A stretch of DNA of 64,000 nucleotides from Aromatoleum tolulyticum (GCF_900156155.1 NZ_FTMD01000008.1:124001-188000); one strand, 5' to 3'; counted from the stretch's first letter, positions 1-9,303 are shown. Made by a program: numbers and translations. Notes: generated from the letters alone by a model not told the origin.

Positions 1-1
1 T

Positions 2-634
2 GTGGACGTCCGCCTGTTCGAGGAGAAGGTCAAGGATCGCATCATGCCCGTTTCCCTGACGCTTTCCCCGCCCGATTGCGAGGTGCGCGGGCTCAGCCGC
101 TTGCGCCGGCGTCCGCCGGAATGCGGTAACTACCTCGATTACATGAATGCGCAGGACCTCGATATTCGCGGGGCCGAGTATCAGCTGCGCTGGTCTCCCC
201 TGGATGGCACGGAGTTCACGCTCAACCAGTCGTTCATCGTCATCGACTCCGAGGCCAATGCGGAGTTTGCGGCACTCGGGCGGAAGGATGCGGCGAAGGC
301 GGAGCGCCACATGGAGAATTCTGCGCCGCGGCGCGCGACGATGCTGCGCTGGGTACAGCAACTTCCGGGCGGAGCGGAATTCTCCGTCGCGCATTACCGC
401 TACGGGCGCTTCCAGTGGACGCCCAACACGGCGGTCAAGGCATTTAACCGGACAGACCTGCGGGTGGCGTATCCGTTCCGGATCGGCCCGACGCGCGGCG
501 AGGTCGCATTGACGGGGCAGGGGGTGGACGGTCGTCGGGCGGAGTTCAAGGAGCGTGACGCAGACGGGAACGGGCACGTGCAGCCGCAGTTCATCAATCC
601 CCGCGTCTGGGCCGGCATCGCGCTGGAATTCTGA
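2..634 (+). CDS. TonB-dependent receptor, C-terminal fragment (gene runs off left edge)
   Basis: About 210 residues of an open frame that continues past the left edge. The residues look like the last strands of an outer-membrane beta-barrel: alternating polar and hydrophobic segments rich in Tyr, Arg and Trp, a segment resembling 'RLFEEKVKD', which is common in receptor barrels, and a terminal Phe ('GIALEF'), the usual signature for barrel insertion by the BAM complex. This would be an outer-membrane receptor for a siderophore, cobalamin or another TonB-driven substrate. The plug domain and signal peptide lie outside the window, so neither substrate nor true start can be judged. A TonB-dependent receptor is the best reading; another large outer-membrane barrel is possible. 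Confidence 0.6.
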   Translation: MDVRLFEEKVKDRIMPVSLTLSPPDCEVRGLSRLRRRPPECGNYLDYMNAQDLDIRGAEYQLRWSPLDGTEFTLNQSFIVIDSEANAEFAALGRKDAAKAERHMENSAPRRATMLRWVQQLPGGAEFSVAHYRYGRFQWTPNTAVKAFNRTDLRVAYPFRIGPTRGEVALTGQGVDGRRAEFKERDADGNGHVQPQFINPRVWAGIALEF

Positions 635-658
635 GCGGCGAACCGAGCCGCGCCGCGC

Positions 659-1597
659 TCAGGCCAGCAGTGCGTGACCGGCCGTGCGTGCCAGGATGCC
701 GACGCCGGCGCCGAGCGCGGCCGGTTTCCATACCCCGGCGACGCGTCTGCCGGCCGAGATGAGTACCGCCACGCCCGGAACGTCCAGCGGGTGGATCAGG
801 AAACCCGCGCTGCGGTTGAGCATCCCGATGCTGGCAGTCCCTTCGCGCAGCATTTCGTCCATCACGCCCATCATCGCTGTGCCGCCGCCGATGTACTTGG
901 TCAGGGTCGGCAGGATCAGCGCGGGATCGATCGACACCGCGGTCATCGCCGGGGCAAGGAGGCGCGTGAGCAGGTCCACGGCGCCGCTCGTGCGCAGGGC
1001 CAGCACCGCGACGAGCGCGAGCACGAGCATGGGGATCGCCCCGACGGCGATCTTGAAGGCTTCCGCCCCGGCGCGGTTGATGACGTCGAGCACGCCCTTG
1101 GCGTCTTCGGCGACGCGGTGGTGCAGGGTCTCGTCGAGCTGCCCTTCGACGGCCGACAGCCCGCGGGCGAAGCCGTGATAGGTGACGGCGGCGGCGACGA
1201 GGCCGCCGACGACGGACAGCGCCAGGGTCAGCCCGAAGTCGAGCCCCATCGCGATCATCGGAAAGACCGCGTTGGCCTGTGCCATCGCCATCACCATCGC
1301 CAGCGTCGCGGCGAGGTGTCGGTCGGAGGCGCCGCGGCTCTCCATCATCGTCAGCGTTGCGACCGGAGCGGCGAAGCTGACGAAATTGATCTGCAGCGCG
1401 GCGAAGACGCCCAGTCCCGTGAGTCCGGCGGGACGCAGTACAGGGGCGAGCGCATGCACGATGCGGTCGAGCACGCCCTTCGCTTCGAGCAGGCGCATCA
1501 GCGACAGCATCACGACCATCACCGGCAGGAGCACGAACAGGGCGAGTTCCACCGCGGAGCGCCCGGCGCGCAGGATGATGTCGGTGATGATGTCCAT
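659..1597 (-). CDS. nucleoside-recognition (Gate) domain membrane protein
   Basis: A 312-residue integral membrane protein with about eight hydrophobic segments in two halves, each carrying a Gate-like stretch: 'INFVSFAAPVATLTMMESRG' near residues 92-111 and 'LPTLTKYIGGGTAMMGVM' near 230-250. This layout is typical of proteins related to spore maturation proteins A/B and YjiH, whose transported substrate is mostly unknown. It sits in the inner membrane and ends 24 bases from the converging receptor gene. It is divergent from the thioesterase gene, so the 130 bases between them should hold both promoters. The membrane family is fairly sure; a nucleoside substrate is only implied by the domain name. 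Confidence 0.75.
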   Translation of the reverse strand: MDIITDIILRAGRSAVELALFVLLPVMVVMLSLMRLLEAKGVLDRIVHALAPVLRPAGLTGLGVFAALQINFVSFAAPVATLTMMESRGASDRHLAATLAMVMAMAQANAVFPMIAMGLDFGLTLALSVVGGLVAAAVTYHGFARGLSAVEGQLDETLHHRVAEDAKGVLDVINRAGAEAFKIAVGAIPMLVLALVAVLALRTSGAVDLLTRLLAPAMTAVSIDPALILPTLTKYIGGGTAMMGVMDEMLREGTASIGMLNRSAGFLIHPLDVPGVAVLISAGRRVAGVWKPAALGAGVGILARTAGHALLA

Positions 1598-1727
1598 GCA
1601 GATGACGTGGAGTGTGCGAAGCGGCGCATGATACCCGAGCAGGTGGATGGGGTGCGGGTATTGCCCTTGTGCGGCGCCGGGGCCTATCGTTCGAGTTCAA
1701 ACAATTTGAAGTGACAAGGAGACGGAC

Positions 1728-2153
1728 ATGGCGATGGTGGAGACGGCGCGCGGCACGGTGTACGAATGGCAGCGGGACCACATGGGGCACATCAACGTGC
1801 GCGCCTACCTGGAGTTGTTCGATGCGGCCTGCTGGCAGTTCTACGGGATGCTCGGGCTGAGTCCGTCGCGGCTGCGCAGCGGGGAAGTCAAGCTGGCCGC
1901 GGTGCAGCAGAACGTCAGCTACATGAAGGAGCTGTATCCGGGCGATACCGTCTTCGTGCGAACGGGTGTGGTGGAGATGCGCGAAAAGGTCGTCCGTTTT
2001 CGCCACGAGCTGCTGAGCGCTGAAGACGGCGAGCTGTCGGCGGTGTGCGAATTCACCGCCGTGTGCCTGAACCCGGAAACGCGCCGTTCGCGGCCGTTTC
2101 CCGCCGACGTCGCGCTGCGTGCGGAAGGGCTGATGCTGCCGGCCGAAAACTGA
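1728..2153 (+). CDS. acyl-CoA thioesterase, 4HBT hotdog family
   Basis: A 141-residue single-domain hotdog protein. The N-terminal motif 'DHMGHINVRAYLELFD' (about residues 17-32) matches the 4-hydroxybenzoyl-CoA thioesterase signature, in which the Asp begins the catalytic helix and the asparagine and histidine lie nearby. Members hydrolyse acyl-CoA or aryl-CoA thioesters in the cytoplasm, usually as homotetramers. An 'AAGGAG'-like site ('acaaggagacgg') precedes the ATG. It is a single-gene unit followed directly by a strong hairpin, facing the malate synthase gene. The substrate cannot be read from sequence; short-chain or aromatic acyl-CoA are both possible. Confidence 0.8.
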   Translation: MAMVETARGTVYEWQRDHMGHINVRAYLELFDAACWQFYGMLGLSPSRLRSGEVKLAAVQQNVSYMKELYPGDTVFVRTGVVEMREKVVRFRHELLSAEDGELSAVCEFTAVCLNPETRRSRPFPADVALRAEGLMLPAEN

Positions 2154-2173
2154 CACGGGGCGGCAGGAAAGAA

Positions 2174-2197
2174 ACGGCACCGCATGTGCGGTGCCGT
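2174..2197 (+). terminator. hairpin terminator after thioesterase gene
   Basis: A perfect 10-bp stem (ACGGCACCGC / GCGGTGCCGT) with a 4-base ATGT loop begins 21 bases after the thioesterase stop. It lacks a long T tract, so it may act weakly or in both directions between these convergent genes. Confidence 0.6.
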
Positions 2198-2210
2198 CCG
2201 TGAGCTGGCC

Positions 2211-2233
2211 GGGCCGGACGCGAGGTCCGGCCC
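2211..2233 (-). terminator. hairpin terminator after malate synthase gene
   Basis: A 9-bp perfect stem (GGGCCGGAC / GTCCGGCCC) with a 5-base loop, ending 11 bases beyond the stop codon of the leftward malate synthase gene. It pairs with the adjacent hairpin at 2174-2197 to separate the two convergent genes. Confidence 0.6.
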
Positions 2234-2243
2234 GGGAGGCAAC

Positions 2244-4421
2244 TCAGCCCTGCGCCTTCTTCACCTGACGCCACTTGTGCAGCAGCGGTTCGGTGTAGCC
2301 GCTGGGCTGCGCGCAGCCCTTGAAGATCAGGTCCTTGGCGGCCTGGAAGGCGACCGACTTGTCGAAGTCCGCAGCCATCGGCTGGTACAGCGGGTCGCCG
2401 GCGTTCTGCTGGTCGACAACGGCCGCCATGCGCTTGAGCGTTTCCATGACCTGCGCCTCGTTGGTGACGCCGTGGCGCAGCCAGTTGGCGATGTGCTGGC
2501 TGGAGATGCGCAGCGTCGCGCGGTCTTCCATCAGGCCGATGTTGTTGATGTCCGGCACTTTGGAGCAGCCCACGCCCTGGTCGACCCAGCGCACGACGTA
2601 GCCGAGGATGCCCTGGGCGTTGTTGTCGAGTTCCTGCTGGATCTCGGTGGCGCTCCAGTTCGCGGTGGCCGCGACCGGCACGGTCAACAGGTTGTTGAGG
2701 AGGGTTTCGCGCTCGGCGGCGAGGCTGATCTTCTCCATCTCCTGCTGCACGGACTGGACGTCGACCTGGTGGTAGTGCAGCGCGTGCAGCGTCGCACCGG
2801 TCGGCGACGGCACCCATGCGGTCGTGGCGCCGGCCTTCGGATGGCCGATCTTCTGCTTCAGCATCTCGGCCATCAGGTCCGGCATCGCCCACATGCCCTT
2901 GCCGATCTGCGCCTTGCCGCGCAGGCCGCAGTCGAGGCCCACCAGCACGTTCTGGCGCTCGTAGGCCTGGATCCACGCGGAGCTCTTCATGTCGCCCTTG
3001 CGGATCATCGGGCCCGCTTCCATCGCGGTGTGCATTTCGTCGCCGGTGCGGTCGAGGAAGCCGGTGTTGATGAAGGCGACGCGCGACTCGGCGGACTTGA
3101 TGCAGGCGGCGAGGTTCACCGAGGTGCGGCGCTCCTCGTCCATGATGCCGACCTTCATCGTGCTGGCGGGCAGGCCCAGCATCTGTTCGACGCGCCCGAA
3201 CAGCTCGTTGGTGAAGGCGACTTCGGCCGGGCCGTGCATCTTCGGCTTCACGATGTACATGCTGCCGGTGCGCGAGTTGTTCTTCAGCTTCAGGTCGCGC
3301 AGCGAGATCAGCGCCGTGACGACGCCGTCCATGATGCCTTCGGGGATCTCCGCGCCGTCGGCAAGCAGGATGGCCGGGTTGGTCATCAGGTGGCCGACGT
3401 TGCGGATGAAGAGCAGCGAGCGGCCATGCAGGCGCAGCGTGCCGCCGTTGGGTGCGGTGTATTCGCGGTCGGCGTTCATCCGGCGCTCGACCGTCTTGCC
3501 GCCCTTTTCGAAGCTTTCAACCAGGGTGCCGGTGATGAGTCCCAGCCAGTTGCGGTAGGCGAGGACCTTGTCCTCGGCGTCGACCGCGGCGACCGAGTCC
3601 TCGCAGTCCATGATGGTCGAGATCGCGGCTTCGACCAGCACGTCCTTGATGCCGGCGGCGTCGGTCTTGCCGATCGGGTGGTTGCGGTCGAACTGGATCT
3701 CGAGGTGCAGGCCGTTGTTCTTCACCAGCACGGCCTTCGGCGCGGCGGCGTCGCCCTGGAAGCCGGCGAACTTCGAGGCGTCGGCGAGGCCGGTCTTGGT
3801 GCCGTCCTGCAGCGTGACGACGAGCTTGCCGCCTTCGACGGCGTAGCTGGCGGCCTTGGTGTGGTCGCCCTGGGCGAGCGGGGCGGCCTGGTTCAGCACG
3901 TCGCGCGCGAAGGCGATGACGCGCGCGCCGCGCACCGGGTTGTAGGACGAGCCGGCTTCGGCGCCGCCGTCCGAGGGGATTGCGTCGGTGCCGTAGAGGG
4001 CGTCGTACAGGCTGCCCCAACGCGCGTTCGCGGCGTTGAGCGCGTAACGGGCGTTCATGATCGGCACGACGAGCTGCGGGCCGCATTGCTCGCGGATCTC
4101 GATATCGACGTTGGCGGTCGTGACCTTGAACGGCGCGGGCACCGGCTGCAGGTAGCCGATCTTCTCGAGGAAGGCGCGGTAGGCCGGCATGTCCTGGATC
4201 GGACCGGGGTGGGCGCGGTGCCAGTTGTCGAGCTCGGTCTGCAGGCGGTCGCGTTCGGCGAGCAGCGCGCGGTTCTTCGGTGCGAGTTCGTTGGCGAGCT
4301 CGCTGAAGCCTTTCCAGAATGCGCCGGCGTCAACGCCGGTGCCGGGCAGGGCTTCGGTTTCGATGAAGCGGTGCAGTTCGGCGTCGACCTGCAGCTGATG
4401 GCATTGGATTCTCGTGCTCAT
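2244..4421 (-). CDS. glcB: malate synthase G
   Basis: 725 residues, the usual length of malate synthase G (E. coli 723). The enzyme condenses glyoxylate with acetyl-CoA to give malate in the cytoplasm, closing the glyoxylate bypass or glycolate assimilation. Visible hallmarks are the metal-binding segment '[15 protein letters not shown]' in the first half of the barrel, '[11 protein letters not shown]' and '[14 protein letters not shown]' with the catalytic-loop arginine, and near the C-terminus '[10 protein letters not shown]' followed by 'LMEDRATLR', whose Asp corresponds to the catalytic base D631 of the E. coli enzyme. The ATG has 'GAGCGAGGAACC' just upstream. It lies 13 bases from the TauE/SafE gene in the same direction, so they may be co-transcribed. 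No isocitrate lyase gene is visible in the window. Confidence 0.98.
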   Translation of the reverse strand: MSTRIQCHQLQVDAELHRFIETEALPGTGVDAGAFWKGFSELANELAPKNRALLAERDRLQTELDNWHRAHPGPIQDMPAYRAFLEKIGYLQPVPAPFKVTTANVDIEIREQCGPQLVVPIMNARYALNAANARWGSLYDALYGTDAIPSDGGAEAGSSYNPVRGARVIAFARDVLNQAAPLAQGDHTKAASYAVEGGKLVVTLQDGTKTGLADASKFAGFQGDAAAPKAVLVKNNGLHLEIQFDRNHPIGKTDAAGIKDVLVEAAISTIMDCEDSVAAVDAEDKVLAYRNWLGLITGTLVESFEKGGKTVERRMNADREYTAPNGGTLRLHGRSLLFIRNVGHLMTNPAILLADGAEIPEGIMDGVVTALISLRDLKLKNNSRTGSMYIVKPKMHGPAEVAFTNELFGRVEQMLGLPASTMKVGIMDEERRTSVNLAACIKSAESRVAFINTGFLDRTGDEMHTAMEAGPMIRKGDMKSSAWIQAYERQNVLVGLDCGLRGKAQIGKGMWAMPDLMAEMLKQKIGHPKAGATTAWVPSPTGATLHALHYHQVDVQSVQQEMEKISLAAERETLLNNLLTVPVAATANWSATEIQQELDNNAQGILGYVVRWVDQGVGCSKVPDINNIGLMEDRATLRISSQHIANWLRHGVTNEAQVMETLKRMAAVVDQQNAGDPLYQPMAADFDKSVAFQAAKDLIFKGCAQPSGYTEPLLHKWRQVKKAQG

Positions 4422-4434
4422 GGTTCCTCGCTCT

Positions 4435-5211
4435 TCAGATGAGATAGGTTTTGTAGAAATAGTAGATGGTGAGGACGCTGCCCACCCCGATGATGAAACG
4501 CCTCAACCACGCGGGCGGCACCTTGCGGGCACCGACCGCCCCCCAGTAACCGCCTATGGCGGCAGTGATGATCATGACCAGCGTGTGCGGCCAGCTCACG
4601 GCACCGGCGGCGACGAAGGTGACCACCGCGACGCTGTAGATGATGGCCGACAGCCAGTTCTTCAGCGCGTTGATGTCGTGGATGTCGCGATGGCCCTGGA
4701 TCGCCAGTGCGGCGATCATCACGATGCCCATGCCGGCGCCGAAGAAACCGCCGTAGATCGACACGCCGAGCTGGAACAGCAGGCCGCCGACGGTGCCGTG
4801 CGAGGGGTTCTCGTCGCTGCGCTGGCGGAGCCGGGCGAGCAGCGCCGAGATCCGGCCGCTGCCGGCGAACATCACGGTCGCGACGAGCAGCAGCCACGGG
4901 ATCAGCTGCGAGAAAGTGTCGTCCTCGGTGGACAGCAGCAGCAGCCCGCCGGCGATGCCGCCCACGAGCGCGACGAGCGACAGGGTGGCCAGACCCTTGC
5001 GGAAGCGCGCGAGTTCTCGGCGGTAGGCCCAGGCGCTCGACAGGCTGGCGGGCCACAGCGCGACCGCATTGCTGGCGTTCGCGACCACGGGCGGCACGCC
5101 GACCGCGAGCAGGGCGGGGAAGGAGAAGAACGTGCCGCCGCCGGCGACCGAATTCATCGCCCCCGCCATTGCGGCGGCCAATCCGATAGTGAGGATTTCG
5201 CCGGGACTCAT
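4435..5211 (-). CDS. sulfite exporter TauE/SafE family membrane protein
   Basis: 258 residues starting at the ATG on 5211. The open frame extends further upstream, but there it overlaps the dehalogenase gene. Seven to eight hydrophobic segments are visible, with the repeated family motif near residue 20 ('[19 protein letters not shown]') and again in the second half ('[16 protein letters not shown]'). TauE/SafE proteins are inner-membrane anion exporters or importers for sulfite, sulfoacetate or related organic acids. Its start overlaps the stop of the upstream dehalogenase gene by four bases (ATGA), so the two are translationally coupled; a role in moving a halogenated or carboxylic-acid substrate is an inference from that pairing. 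Confidence 0.88.
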   Translation of the reverse strand: MSPGEILTIGLAAAMAGAMNSVAGGGTFFSFPALLAVGVPPVVANASNAVALWPASLSSAWAYRRELARFRKGLATLSLVALVGGIAGGLLLLSTEDDTFSQLIPWLLLVATVMFAGSGRISALLARLRQRSDENPSHGTVGGLLFQLGVSIYGGFFGAGMGIVMIAALAIQGHRDIHDINALKNWLSAIIYSVAVVTFVAAGAVSWPHTLVMIITAAIGGYWGAVGARKVPPAWLRRFIIGVGSVLTIYYFYKTYLI

Positions 5212-5915
5212 CGGCCGGCGGCCGGCGCGCAACGCGCCTGCACGAATTCGACGATGTCGGTCAGGCGCTGGCCGACCGCGGTGGGCGTCACGCCGAGCTC
5301 TTCCATCGGCAGCTGGGCGCGGTTGATCCAGAAGGTGGTGTAGCCGAACCAGGTCGCGCCGGCGGCGTCCCAGCCGTTCGACGACACGAAGAGGATTTCC
5401 TTCGCCGGCACGCCGAAGGCGTCGGGGCCGAGCTGGTAGGCGGCGTCGGCGGTCTTGTACTGGCGCACGGCGTCGACCGACAGCACGTGGTCGAACAGCC
5501 CGCTCATGCCGGCGCTCTTGATCGCGACGTCGAGCATCTGCGGCGTGCCGTTCGACAGCACGGCCATCGGCAGGCCGAGGGCGCGCAACGCCTTCAGCGC
5601 GCCGAGGTTCTCCGGAAAGGGCGACAGGCAGGCATACTGGTTCATCAGCTGGCGGCGCTGCGCGTCGTTCAGCGCCAGGCCGAGCTTCTTCGCCGAATAT
5701 ACGAGGCCGTCCTCGGTGATTTCGAGAAAGGGCCTGTAGCGTCCGGACAGGGTGCGCAGGAAGGAGTATTCGATCTGCTTCAGGCGCCACAGCGCGGTCA
5801 GCGCCTCGCCCTTGCCCGGGAACAGCTGTTCCGCGAGCGCGCCCACGGAATACACGTCGAACAGCGTGCCGTAGGCGTCGAAGGCGACTGCGCGGATGCG
5901 CTCGGAGGGTTTCAT
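5208..5915 (-). CDS. haloacid dehalogenase, type II (L-2-haloacid dehalogenase-like)
   Basis: 235 residues from the ATG at 5915; an upstream in-frame extension lacks protein-like character. HAD motif I is 'AFDAYGTLFDV' with nucleophile D13, motif II is 'VLSNGTP', and the type II motif 'SSNGWDAAGA' follows near residue 180. The Trp and Asp of that last motif are typical of L-2-haloacid dehalogenases, which hydrolyse 2-haloalkanoates to 2-hydroxyacids in the cytoplasm. It is the first gene of a leftward operon with the overlapping exporter and perhaps malate synthase. The divergent LysR gene 177 bases away is the likely regulator. Glyoxylate or malate entry through the neighbouring glcB would suit haloacetate breakdown. 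Confidence 0.9.
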   Translation of the reverse strand: MKPSERIRAVAFDAYGTLFDVYSVGALAEQLFPGKGEALTALWRLKQIEYSFLRTLSGRYRPFLEITEDGLVYSAKKLGLALNDAQRRQLMNQYACLSPFPENLGALKALRALGLPMAVLSNGTPQMLDVAIKSAGMSGLFDHVLSVDAVRQYKTADAAYQLGPDAFGVPAKEILFVSSNGWDAAGATWFGYTTFWINRAQLPMEELGVTPTAVGQRLTDIVEFVQARCAPAAGR

Positions 5916-6029
5916 GCGGGGTTCCTGGTGTTGTCGTTCGCGCCTTGCGTGGCCGGCATCGCTGCCGGCCACGGTGGCGTCTGTCGTCGGGGCAGCGTCT
6001 CCTCCGCCCTTCGTTGAGGATGAAGTGTA

Positions 6030-6058
6030 TTGAACTCTTGTATAAGACTGAATACTCT
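6030..6058 (+). promoter_or_regulatory. candidate promoter of the LysR gene
   Basis: TTGAAC (6030-6035), a 17-base spacer and TACTCT (6053-6058) fit a sigma-70 promoter with a start about 30 bases before the LysR ATG. The 5916-6092 gap is clearly more AT-rich than its surroundings and must also hold the leftward dehalogenase promoter and the LysR binding site. Confidence 0.5.
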
Positions 6059-6092
6059 GTCCGGTCAATTGATCTTTTACTAAAAGTACAAA

Positions 6093-7034
6093 ATGGATGC
6101 GTTCAAGCAGGTTGAAACCTTCGTCAGTGTCGCGGCCAAGGGCAGTCTTTCGGCGGCGGCGCGGGCGGAGGGCGTCACCCCCGCGGTGATCGGTCGCCGG
6201 CTCGACGCGCTGGAACAGCGCCTGGGCGTCAAGCTCGTGACGCGCACGACGCGCAGCATCTCGCTGACCTTCGAGGGCGCGGCCTTTCTCGAGGATTGCC
6301 AGCGCATCCTCAACGACCTCGCCAATGCCGAGGCCTCGGTGAGCCTGGGGGGGGTGAAGGCGAGCGGCCATATCCGCGTGTCCGCGCCGGCCGGTTTCGG
6401 GCGGCTGCACGTCGCGCCGCTGCTGCGCGAGTTCCTGGAGATGAACGCGGACGTGTCATGCACGCTGGACCTCACCGACCGCGTCGTGGACCTGGTGAAT
6501 GAAAGCATCGACTGCGCGATCCGCATCGGAGAGCTGCCGGACTCCAGCCTCGTGTCGATCCGGCTCGCGGAGAACCGACGCGTGGTGGTCGCCAGCCCGG
6601 ACTATCTGGCGCGTCACGGCTCGCCGGCGGCGCCGCAGGATCTTGCCGCGCACAATTGCCTCTCGCTCGGCCAGCAGCGCGGTTGGCTGTTCTGCGGCGA
6701 GAAGGGCGAGACGATCGCGGTGAAGGTGAGCGGGCGGCTCGAATGCAACGACGGTGCGGTGCTGCACCAGTGCGCGCTGGCTGGCGACGGGCTCGCGTGG
6801 CGTTCGTTGTGGGAGGTCGATGCCGACCTGCGGGCGGGGCGCCTGGTGACGGTGCTCGACGAGTTCGCGGCGCCGACGATGGGGATCTACGCGGTGTTCC
6901 CGCAGCGCAAGCGCCTTGCGCTACGGGTGCGCCTGTTCATCGACCATCTGAAGAACCATTACGGCCGTCCGGACTACTGGGTGTCCTCACCTCCGTCGAT
7001 CACCGCTCCGTCGATCACCGGACGCACGGCCTGA
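6093..7034 (+). CDS. LysR-family transcriptional regulator
   Basis: 313 residues. The N-terminal winged helix (residues about 3-62) has the family pattern 'FVSVAAKGSLSAAARAEGVT' followed by 'VIGRRLDALEQRLGVKLVTR'. A periplasmic-binding-protein-like effector domain follows (about 90-295), with 'GHIRVSAPAGFGRLHVAPLL' near residue 90 in the style of the CrgA/AaeR subgroup. It is transcribed away from the dehalogenase-exporter operon with a short AT-rich gap, the classic arrangement for a LysR protein controlling the divergent genes with a small-molecule co-inducer. The inducer is unknown; a haloacid or its hydroxyacid product is a guess from context. Confidence 0.9.
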   Translation: MDAFKQVETFVSVAAKGSLSAAARAEGVTPAVIGRRLDALEQRLGVKLVTRTTRSISLTFEGAAFLEDCQRILNDLANAEASVSLGGVKASGHIRVSAPAGFGRLHVAPLLREFLEMNADVSCTLDLTDRVVDLVNESIDCAIRIGELPDSSLVSIRLAENRRVVVASPDYLARHGSPAAPQDLAAHNCLSLGQQRGWLFCGEKGETIAVKVSGRLECNDGAVLHQCALAGDGLAWRSLWEVDADLRAGRLVTVLDEFAAPTMGIYAVFPQRKRLALRVRLFIDHLKNHYGRPDYWVSSPPSITAPSITGRTA

Positions 7035-7041
7035 CCGGCTG

Positions 7042-8658
7042 TCAGGCCGCCTGCCTGAGTTCGCGGGCAAGTGCCTTGTCGGTCTTCATGATGTGGTTGA
7101 CCAGCCAGTCGCGCAGGAAACTCAGCAATTCGGATGACAGCGCCTGTCCGGCGTCGAACCGGGCCTTGTGCGCGAGTACGTCGGCGACGAGCTGCTTGTG
7201 CTGCTGCTGGTGCCGGAAGAAATCGGGGTAGTTCGCCTTCTTCATCAGGTCCTCCTCGAAGCCGAAGTGGAACGCGGTATAGCGGACCAGTTCGTCGAGG
7301 ACCGCGCCGATCGCGCTGCGCTCCTCGCCGCGCTGCATCGCGGCGTTCACGGCATTTGCCAGATCGATCAGCTTGCGGTGCTGCGCGTCGATGTCCGCGT
7401 GGCCGGTCGCCAGCGCGCCGTTCCACGCCATGACCGGCGCGATCGCGGCGCGATTGGCGTTCTTCGCGGGTTCGAGCGTGCGGCCGAGGTGCGAGAAGAA
7501 ACCCAGTCGTTGCAGCAGGCTGGTCGAGTGCGTCTCGAGCTTGGCCGCGGTACCGGAGGTCTCGCGGATGATCGCTTCGGTCTTCTCCGCCGCCGCAATC
7601 ATGTTCGCGACGCCCTGCACGATCTCTTTCGCCTCGGTGCTCTCCTTGGCGGTCGCTGCAGCGAGTTCGGTAATCTTCTTCAGTGCGTCGTGCGATTGGT
7701 CCTTGATCCGGCGGAGCATGTCCGCTGCATGCTGCGCTTCGGCGACGCCGCTTTGCAGCTCGGGCGAGATCTCCGCCATCTGGGTCACCGCGGCGCTCGT
7801 GTCGGACTGGATCGTGCCGATCATGCGCGTGATCTCGGCGGTCGCGGTCGCCGTGCGCTCGGCAAGCTTGCGCACCTCGTCTGCGACCACGGCGAAGCCG
7901 CGGCCCTGTTCGCCCGCACGAGCGGCCTCGATGGCGGCATTGAGTGCGAGGAGATTCGTCTGGTCCGCGATCTCGGCGATGGTCTTCGCAATGCCCCCGA
8001 TCCCGCGCACGCTCGCGACCAGGGATTCGATCTGCGCGGCCGAGGTCGTCACGGACTGCACGATCCGGGTCATCTTTTCGGAAGCGCGGCCGACAAATTG
8101 CTCGCCGCTGAGCGACAGCTCGGCGACGTCGCGCGAGTCGGCTTCGGTGTCGGCTGCGAGCTGGGATACGAGGGCGATGTTGCGGTCGATCTCGTGGATT
8201 GCCGTCGCGACCTCGTGGTTCGTGCTGGCCTGCATTTGCAGCGTGAGCGCCATCTCCGTGGTCTGTCCGGACATGCGCCGCACGTCCGCGGACAGTTGCT
8301 GCGCGTCACGCGCAACGTCGTCGATCACGCCCCGCAGCGTGTGTTGGGCGGCTGCCGCATGTCCCGAGATGCTGTCGGCGGCTGCGCCGTTATTCGCGGC
8401 CACCGCGAGCCGGCCGCCGGACAAGCCGCTCAGCAATCCTGCGACGTGCGACAGATCGCCACCGAGCCGGCGCAGTGCGAGCGCCCGGGCGGCAACGAGG
8501 ATCCCGCCGTGCGCGATGCCAAGCATCAGGACGATGGCTGCGGCGTATGGAGCGAGCACAGGAATGAACTGCAGGCCGGCCGCTGCTGCGGAGCTCAGCA
8601 CGACAGCGAGGATTGCGGGAAACAGCAGGCAGGTGCCGATTTGCGGAGTCTTCGCCAT
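7042..8658 (-). CDS. methyl-accepting chemotaxis protein with C-terminal bacteriohemerythrin domain
   Basis: 538 residues. Two hydrophobic segments near residues 11-30 and 36-57 anchor the protein with almost no periplasmic loop. A coiled-coil signalling domain follows, with the highly conserved hairpin tip '[20 protein letters not shown]' around residues 235-255. The last 130 residues form a bacteriohemerythrin: 'HADIDAQH', 'FHFGFEE', 'HQQQH' and 'NHIMKTD' supply the seven di-iron ligands. Such fusions sense oxygen through the di-iron site and pass the signal to CheA/CheW, so this is probably a cytoplasmic-facing aerotaxis receptor. It is a single leftward gene and its stop is 8 bases from the LysR stop. 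A 5-bp inverted repeat (GTAAC-A5-GTTAC, 8680-8694) lies in its leader. Confidence 0.93.
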   Translation of the reverse strand: MAKTPQIGTCLLFPAILAVVLSSAAAAGLQFIPVLAPYAAAIVLMLGIAHGGILVAARALALRRLGGDLSHVAGLLSGLSGGRLAVAANNGAAADSISGHAAAAQHTLRGVIDDVARDAQQLSADVRRMSGQTTEMALTLQMQASTNHEVATAIHEIDRNIALVSQLAADTEADSRDVAELSLSGEQFVGRASEKMTRIVQSVTTSAAQIESLVASVRGIGGIAKTIAEIADQTNLLALNAAIEAARAGEQGRGFAVVADEVRKLAERTATATAEITRMIGTIQSDTSAAVTQMAEISPELQSGVAEAQHAADMLRRIKDQSHDALKKITELAAATAKESTEAKEIVQGVANMIAAAEKTEAIIRETSGTAAKLETHSTSLLQRLGFFSHLGRTLEPAKNANRAAIAPVMAWNGALATGHADIDAQHRKLIDLANAVNAAMQRGEERSAIGAVLDELVRYTAFHFGFEEDLMKKANYPDFFRHQQQHKQLVADVLAHKARFDAGQALSSELLSFLRDWLVNHIMKTDKALARELRQAA

Positions 8659-8771
8659 TGCATTCGATCCTGAGGACAGGTAACAAAAAGTTACGAACGC
8701 AGTATATCTTTTGTTATAACCATGCCGTCGACCCCGTATTTACCCTACGTTGTTCGATCGTGGCGGGGTAC

Positions 8772-8800
8772 TTGTACGATCCGAAACCGTGCGGTATATT
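8772..8800 (+). promoter_or_regulatory. sigma-70 promoter of tRNA-Thr
   Basis: TTGTAC (8772-8777), a 17-base spacer and TATATT (8795-8800) sit 11 bases before the mature tRNA 5' end, the expected distance for a stable-RNA promoter. Confidence 0.7.
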
Positions 8801-8811
8801 CCCGGCTCTTC

Positions 8812-8887
<76 letters not shown>

Positions 8888-8903
8888 TAGATTCAAGCAC
8901 TTA

Positions 8904-8929
8904 GGCCAATCCTTCGGGGTTGGCCTTTT
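8904..8929 (+). terminator. rho-independent terminator of tRNA-Thr
   Basis: A 9-bp stem (GGCCAATCC / GGGTTGGCC, one T-G pair) closed by a TTCG tetraloop and followed by TTTT, 17 bases after the tRNA. Confidence 0.9.
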
Positions 8930-8930
8930 G

Positions 8931-9256
8931 CTTTCCGGCTGCGGAGCGGCCCGCGTGTCGCGCGATACGCCGGCCGCAGCCGATTTCCCGCCGATACTTC
9001 CCATGCCCGATGCATCCGGTTCTGCCACGCGCGACGGTTCCGCATGATGTGGGGGGGCTGTTCATTTGTCACGAGGGGCCAGGGAGGGGCGAGGACCCGG
9101 GAGGCCGCGCGGGGACTGGGATTCGGGGCGATTTCGGGGGGCGTCGGATTTGCGACGGATTCCGCGCGGAATGCTCAAAAAATGGGCAGATTCGCACCGG
9201 ATTTGACATGCGATCGTTACTGGATCGGCACGGAATGAGCGGCGGCGGGGAAAAGT
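8931..9256. other. non-coding gap: host flank and probable prophage left end
   Basis: No convincing gene lies between the tRNA terminator and the terminator of the repressor operon. The first part (to about 9066) is GC-rich host sequence without a clear signal. The remainder, from the TGTCACG at 9067, is best read as the left terminus of the prophage, with repeated GATT-containing units. Short open frames here have no ribosome sites and no protein-like composition. Confidence 0.5.
9120..9210. repeat. left-end array of GATT units, partly 11-bp spaced
   Basis: GATT occurs at 9120, 9130, 9147, 9158, 9189 and 9200. The pairs at 9147/9158 and 9189/9200 are 11 bases apart (GGATTTGCGAC then GGATTCCGCGC; AGATTCGCACC then GGATTTGACAT). 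These resemble the 11-bp units near the right end read on the opposite strand, so they could be transposase-binding sites. Confidence 0.35.
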
Positions 9257-9286
9257 AACGGGCCTGGGGTTATCCACAGGCCCGTT
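9257..9286 (-). terminator. terminator of the leftward repressor operon
   Basis: A 10-bp stem (AACGGGCCTG / CAGGCCCGTT) with a 10-base loop lies 18 bases beyond the last leftward gene. On the minus strand it is followed by TACTTTTCC; on the plus strand by TTGT. It isolates the prophage left end from the repressor operon. Confidence 0.7.
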
Positions 9287-9303
9287 TTGTATGGGGCGGC
9301 GGC

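Noticed and set aside
594-4442. Long open frames antisense to the gate-domain, thioesterase and malate synthase genes (528 residues on minus, 752 on plus)
   Set aside because: They are shadows caused by high GC at third codon positions; the products are His/Arg/Gly-rich without any fold signature, while the opposite strand encodes recognised enzymes.
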